Source: Bacteroidales bacterium (GTDB taxonomy: Bacteria > Bacteroidota > Bacteroidia > Bacteroidales > UBA932). From it: a stretch of DNA of 64,000 nucleotides. A program made the translations under genes and the position numbers. The notes under the pieces were generated by a model, which did not search any database, was not told the DNA's origin, and worked only from the letters and a program-made list of their open reading frames with translations. Of this stretch, positions 61,557 to 64,000 are shown piece after piece. The stretch spans positions 1 through 64,000 of the forward strand of contig JAFVCK010000022.1 in assembly GCA_017479265.1 (NCBI GenBank), given 5' to 3'. Positions within the stretch are counted from its first letter, which is position 1. Every line of letters starts with the position of its first letter.

Positions 61557-62453
61557 ATGGATATCGATCTTCTGTCACGCATGGTCAAGGAACTCATCCT
61601 TGATTCCGATGAAGTCTCGCTGCCCGGTGTCGGTTCTTTCGTCACCGAGCTGATGCCTGCAACCTTCTCAGACAAGGGCTATACCATCAATCCTCCCTAC
61701 AGGAGGCTGTATTTCCGCCAGAAGTCCGGCGAAGGCGACATGGCCCTGGCCAATCTGTATGCGGCAGGCAACGAGTCCGACGGCCTCACGCCGGCCGATG
61801 CGCAGAGGATAATAGTGGATTTCCTCGCGGAAATGAAGACCGTGCTGCAGGAGAAAAAGACCGTGGTTTTCCCCGGGCTGGGCCGCCTCAGGGCCACAAA
61901 GGAGAACAATTTCTTTTTCGTGGCAGACGAGGACCTGGACATATATCCCGCCGGATTCGCCCTGGAGCCCATTTCCCTTAAGACCCACCAGGAGACAGAA
62001 GAGGAGGTATCGTCCGCCCTTGACGGGGTGAAGGCCATAATTGAAGCTGCCGGGGAGATTCTCCCTTCGGAAGAGAAGGTCCCCTACTCCGCTCCGGATT
62101 CGGCCATGGAAGAGGTTCCCGCCGTGGAGTCCGCCGCGCCTCAGGACACCGGACTGCAGCCGGAGGAGGTTGCTGAGTTCCCGGACGAAGTTCCGGCTCA
62201 GCCGGCAGAAGAAATGCCGGAGCCTATTGCCGAGGAAGTCTCAGAACCCCTCGCCGAAGAAGAAGAGCCCGAGCAGCCCTCTGCAAGAAAAAACACAGGA
62301 CGAATCATTGTTCTGACCGTCCTGTGCCTTGTTATCTTCGCCCTTGTTCTTCTTATCGGCTTCATGATAGCCGTGCGGGTGGCTCCCGACTGGGTGGACA
62401 CCCTGCTATACAACGCCGAAGAGCTGGAGCTTATCCATTCAAGCGGGCTTTAA
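61557..62453 (+). CDS. HU-CCDC81-type protein with membrane segment
   Basis: Two tandem HU-like domains of the bacterial CCDC81 class occupy residues about 1-65 and 75-140 (GVGSFVTELMPATFSDKG; GLGRLRATKENNFFFV). Then a 110-residue acidic Pro/Glu-rich linker (QPAEEMPEPIAEEVSEPLAE) and one membrane helix (RIIVLTVLCLVIFALVLLIG) near residue 260. Related Bacteroidetes proteins often end in a SPOR domain; here the tail after the helix is only about 30 residues with no SPOR. ATG 61557 chosen (298 aa); the upstream frame is promoter. The 3' end overlaps pgi by 23 bases, convergent. Confidence 0.82.
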   Translation: MDIDLLSRMVKELILDSDEVSLPGVGSFVTELMPATFSDKGYTINPPYRRLYFRQKSGEGDMALANLYAAGNESDGLTPADAQRIIVDFLAEMKTVLQEKKTVVFPGLGRLRATKENNFFFVADEDLDIYPAGFALEPISLKTHQETEEEVSSALDGVKAIIEAAGEILPSEEKVPYSAPDSAMEEVPAVESAAPQDTGLQPEEVAEFPDEVPAQPAEEMPEPIAEEVSEPLAEEEEPEQPSARKNTGRIIVLTVLCLVIFALVLLIGFMIAVRVAPDWVDTLLYNAEELELIHSSGL

Positions 62454-63774
62454 GAGTTGCGCTCAGTTCCTCGTAGCCGGGCTTGCCCAGCAGAGCGAAC
62501 ATGTTCTTCTTGTAAGCCTCCACGCCGGGCTGGTTGAAAGGATTGACTCCCAGGGTGCAAGCACTTATGCCACAGGCAAATTCGAAGAAATAGAACAGGC
62601 CTCCGAGGTTGAAAGCGTCTATCTTCTCAATGCTAACCTCCATCTGGGGCACGCCGCCGTCGATATGGGCGAGCTTAGTGCCCAGCCGGGCCATGGCTCC
62701 GCAATGCTCCACATGCTTGCCGGCGAGGTAATTCAGCTGGTCAAGGTTCTGCTCATCCTTCTCTATCGTGACGCTGCGGTTGCTGTGACGCACGTTGATG
62801 ACCGTCTCGAAGAGTATCCTCTCGCCTTCCTGGATATACTGACCCATGGAATGGAGGTCGGCGGTATTCGTCACGCTGGCAGGGAATATGCCCTTGCCGT
62901 CCTTGCCCTCGGACTCGCCGTAGAGCTGCTTCCACCACTCGCCCAGATACTGGAGCTTGGGGTTGTATGTCACCATGACCTCGACCCTCTTGCCGCAGTC
63001 GCTGTACAGCAGGTTGCGCATCGCCGCATAGCGGATGGCGGGATTGTCTGAAGACTTCTCGGAAAGGGCCTTCTCCATTTCGGCGGCACCCTTGAGCATT
63101 TCACGGGCATCGAAACCGGCCACTATGATGGGCAGCAGACCGACGGGAGTCAGCACTGAGAAACGGCCTCCCACATCGTCGGGAACGACGAATGTCCTGT
63201 ATCCCTGCTCAGCGGAAAGCACCTTGAGGGCTCCCTTGCGGGCATCCGTGATGGCCACGATGCGGTCGGAGTTGTCCTCATAATGCTCGTCGATATATTT
63301 CTTCACGATGCGGAACGCCACTGCGGGCTCGGTCGTGGTGCCGGACTTGGAAATGACTATGCATGCCACGTTCCTCTCGACTACAAGGTCCATCAGCTCG
63401 GCAAGGTATTCCTCGGAAAGGTTGTTGCCTGCGAAAACCACCTCGGGGGCAGACTTGCCGGCAGAGGAAAGCTGCTTGGCGAAATTGTGGGAAAGGGCCT
63501 CTATGGCGCAGCGTGCGCCAAGGTAAGAACCGCCTATTCCTATGACTACCACAAGGTTGATGCCCTTCTTGTTCCACTCGTCGCGAATGGACTCGCACTC
63601 CAATATCATGTCTTCGGGAGTCTGGGAAGGCAGATGCTTCCAGCCAAGGAAGTCGTTGCCGGCACCGTTTCCGGCCACCAGAGTGTCGAAAGCGTCAAGC
63701 GCCTTGGCCTCGAAATCCTTGTATCTTGCAGCTTTTACAAAGGAGCTGCTTCCTTCAATGTCAATCTTTACCAT
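62431..63774 (-). CDS. pgi: glucose-6-phosphate isomerase
   Basis: Glycolysis: glucose-6-phosphate to fructose-6-phosphate. SIS-fold motifs VVIGIGGSYLGARCAIEAL and SKSGTTTEPAVAF bind the phosphate; the catalytic glutamate region (PASVTNTADLHSMGQYIQEG) follows. 447 residues is the shorter bacterial type. Single gene with its own box at 63806-63813. Confidence 0.96.
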   Translation of the reverse strand: MVKIDIEGSSSFVKAARYKDFEAKALDAFDTLVAGNGAGNDFLGWKHLPSQTPEDMILECESIRDEWNKKGINLVVVIGIGGSYLGARCAIEALSHNFAKQLSSAGKSAPEVVFAGNNLSEEYLAELMDLVVERNVACIVISKSGTTTEPAVAFRIVKKYIDEHYEDNSDRIVAITDARKGALKVLSAEQGYRTFVVPDDVGGRFSVLTPVGLLPIIVAGFDAREMLKGAAEMEKALSEKSSDNPAIRYAAMRNLLYSDCGKRVEVMVTYNPKLQYLGEWWKQLYGESEGKDGKGIFPASVTNTADLHSMGQYIQEGERILFETVINVRHSNRSVTIEKDEQNLDQLNYLAGKHVEHCGAMARLGTKLAHIDGGVPQMEVSIEKIDAFNLGGLFYFFEFACGISACTLGVNPFNQPGVEAYKKNMFALLGKPGYEELSATLKARLNG

Positions 63775-63805
63775 ATATATTATTTGACTTATTTTTTCGC
63801 AACCA

Positions 63806-63813
63806 CAAAAATA
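63806..63813 (-). promoter_or_regulatory. -7 box of pgi promoter
   Basis: Minus-strand TATTTTTG, TAnnTTTG match, 32 bases before ATG 63774. Confidence 0.5.
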
Positions 63814-63845
63814 AGATTTTTTAGGGAATTCACCATATTTTTGGG

Positions 63846-63853
63846 TATCTTTG
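63846..63853 (+). promoter_or_regulatory. -7 box of GDPD gene
   Basis: TATCTTTG, full match, 25 bases before ATG 63878. Confidence 0.5.
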
Positions 63854-63877
63854 TAAGAACATAGACTTTAAGTTTTT

Positions 63878-64000
63878 ATGAATATTTCACTTAAACACTT
63901 GGCAGTCACCATGTTGGCTGTGACTATTTCCCTCGCGTCCCACGCGCAGGACAACCACAAGATTGCAATTGCCGCCCATCGCGGTTTCTGGAAATGCGAG
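63878..64000 (+). CDS. glycerophosphodiester phosphodiesterase family protein (partial)
   Basis: Starts at ATG 63878 and runs off the window after 41 codons. A signal peptide (HLAVTMLAVTISLASHAQ) is followed by IAIAAHRGFWKCE, the His-Arg-Gly opening of the GDPD fold. A periplasmic enzyme hydrolysing glycerophosphodiesters is likely, but the metal ligands and the rest are outside the window. Confidence 0.75.
   Translation, partial: MNISLKHLAVTMLAVTISLASHAQDNHKIAIAAHRGFWKCE

Overview
The window reads as chromosome of a GC-rich gut-type Bacteroidales bacterium; genus is not determinable, but an uncultured Rikenellaceae- or Cryptobacteroides-like lineage would fit. Evidence: a 286-residue RpoD of the short Bacteroidetes type; many promoters of the form TTG-N18-20-TAnnTTTG with A-rich leaders; a 29-residue AURKAIP1/COX24-type basic protein after HU; BACON and collagen/LRR surface lipoproteins; a type IX secretion (T9SS)-style C-terminal sorting domain; a CCDC81-type HU-domain protein; and a bifunctional FtcD. 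The window is mostly core genome. I see no phage, insertion sequence or CRISPR array.

Layout. 1-640: a probably degraded HTH gene and an initiator tRNA-fMet. 662-2234: hisS behind a structured leader. 2270-9995: operon sppA / unknown membrane protein / acyl-CoA synthetase / dCMP deaminase / S41 protease. 9982-12793 (minus): asnS-udk-tonB-like operon. 12848-21487: surface locus, a subtilase divergent from two large lipoproteins. 21504-27981: complete histidine-utilisation operon ftcD-hutU-hutH-hutI with overlapping genes and a palindrome inside its promoter. 28029-28476: small acidic protein and a shared terminator. 28468-34320 (minus): degP/htrA-rpoD-argS-ygiQ. 34415-36570: dnaN plus a DnaQ-like exonuclease. 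36571-39043 (minus): HI0933-type flavoprotein and an ABC binding lipoprotein. 39059-39375: tRNA-Thr followed by a tRNA-tail repeat structure. 39434-43620: yitT divergent from a porin/alpha-galactosidase pair. 43617-44358: DJ-1 family gene and tRNA-Gln. 44364-49449 (minus): lon-ung-coaD-double-thioredoxin operon. 49514-51659: HU, the 29-residue protein, rng. 51658-54134 (minus): lysE-PASTA-rluD. 54149-55806: lnt. 55812-60687 (minus): serS-ruvC-outer-membrane barrel. 60704-61459 (minus): rplU-rpmA behind a leader with a short ORF. 61532-63813: HU-CCDC81 protein and pgi. 63846-64000: start of a GDPD gene.

How they work together. Translation genes (four aminoacyl-tRNA synthetases, three tRNAs, L21/L27, RluD, RNase G) and protein-quality genes (Lon, HtrA, SppA, S41 protease) dominate. 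The hut operon would turn histidine into glutamate, ammonia and one-carbon folate. The surface genes point to processing of proteins and glycans outside the cell. The signals I find least explained are the inverted-repeat leader of hisS, the duplicated tRNA-Thr tail with its hairpin-rich insert, the rplU leader ORF and the palindrome in the hut promoter.
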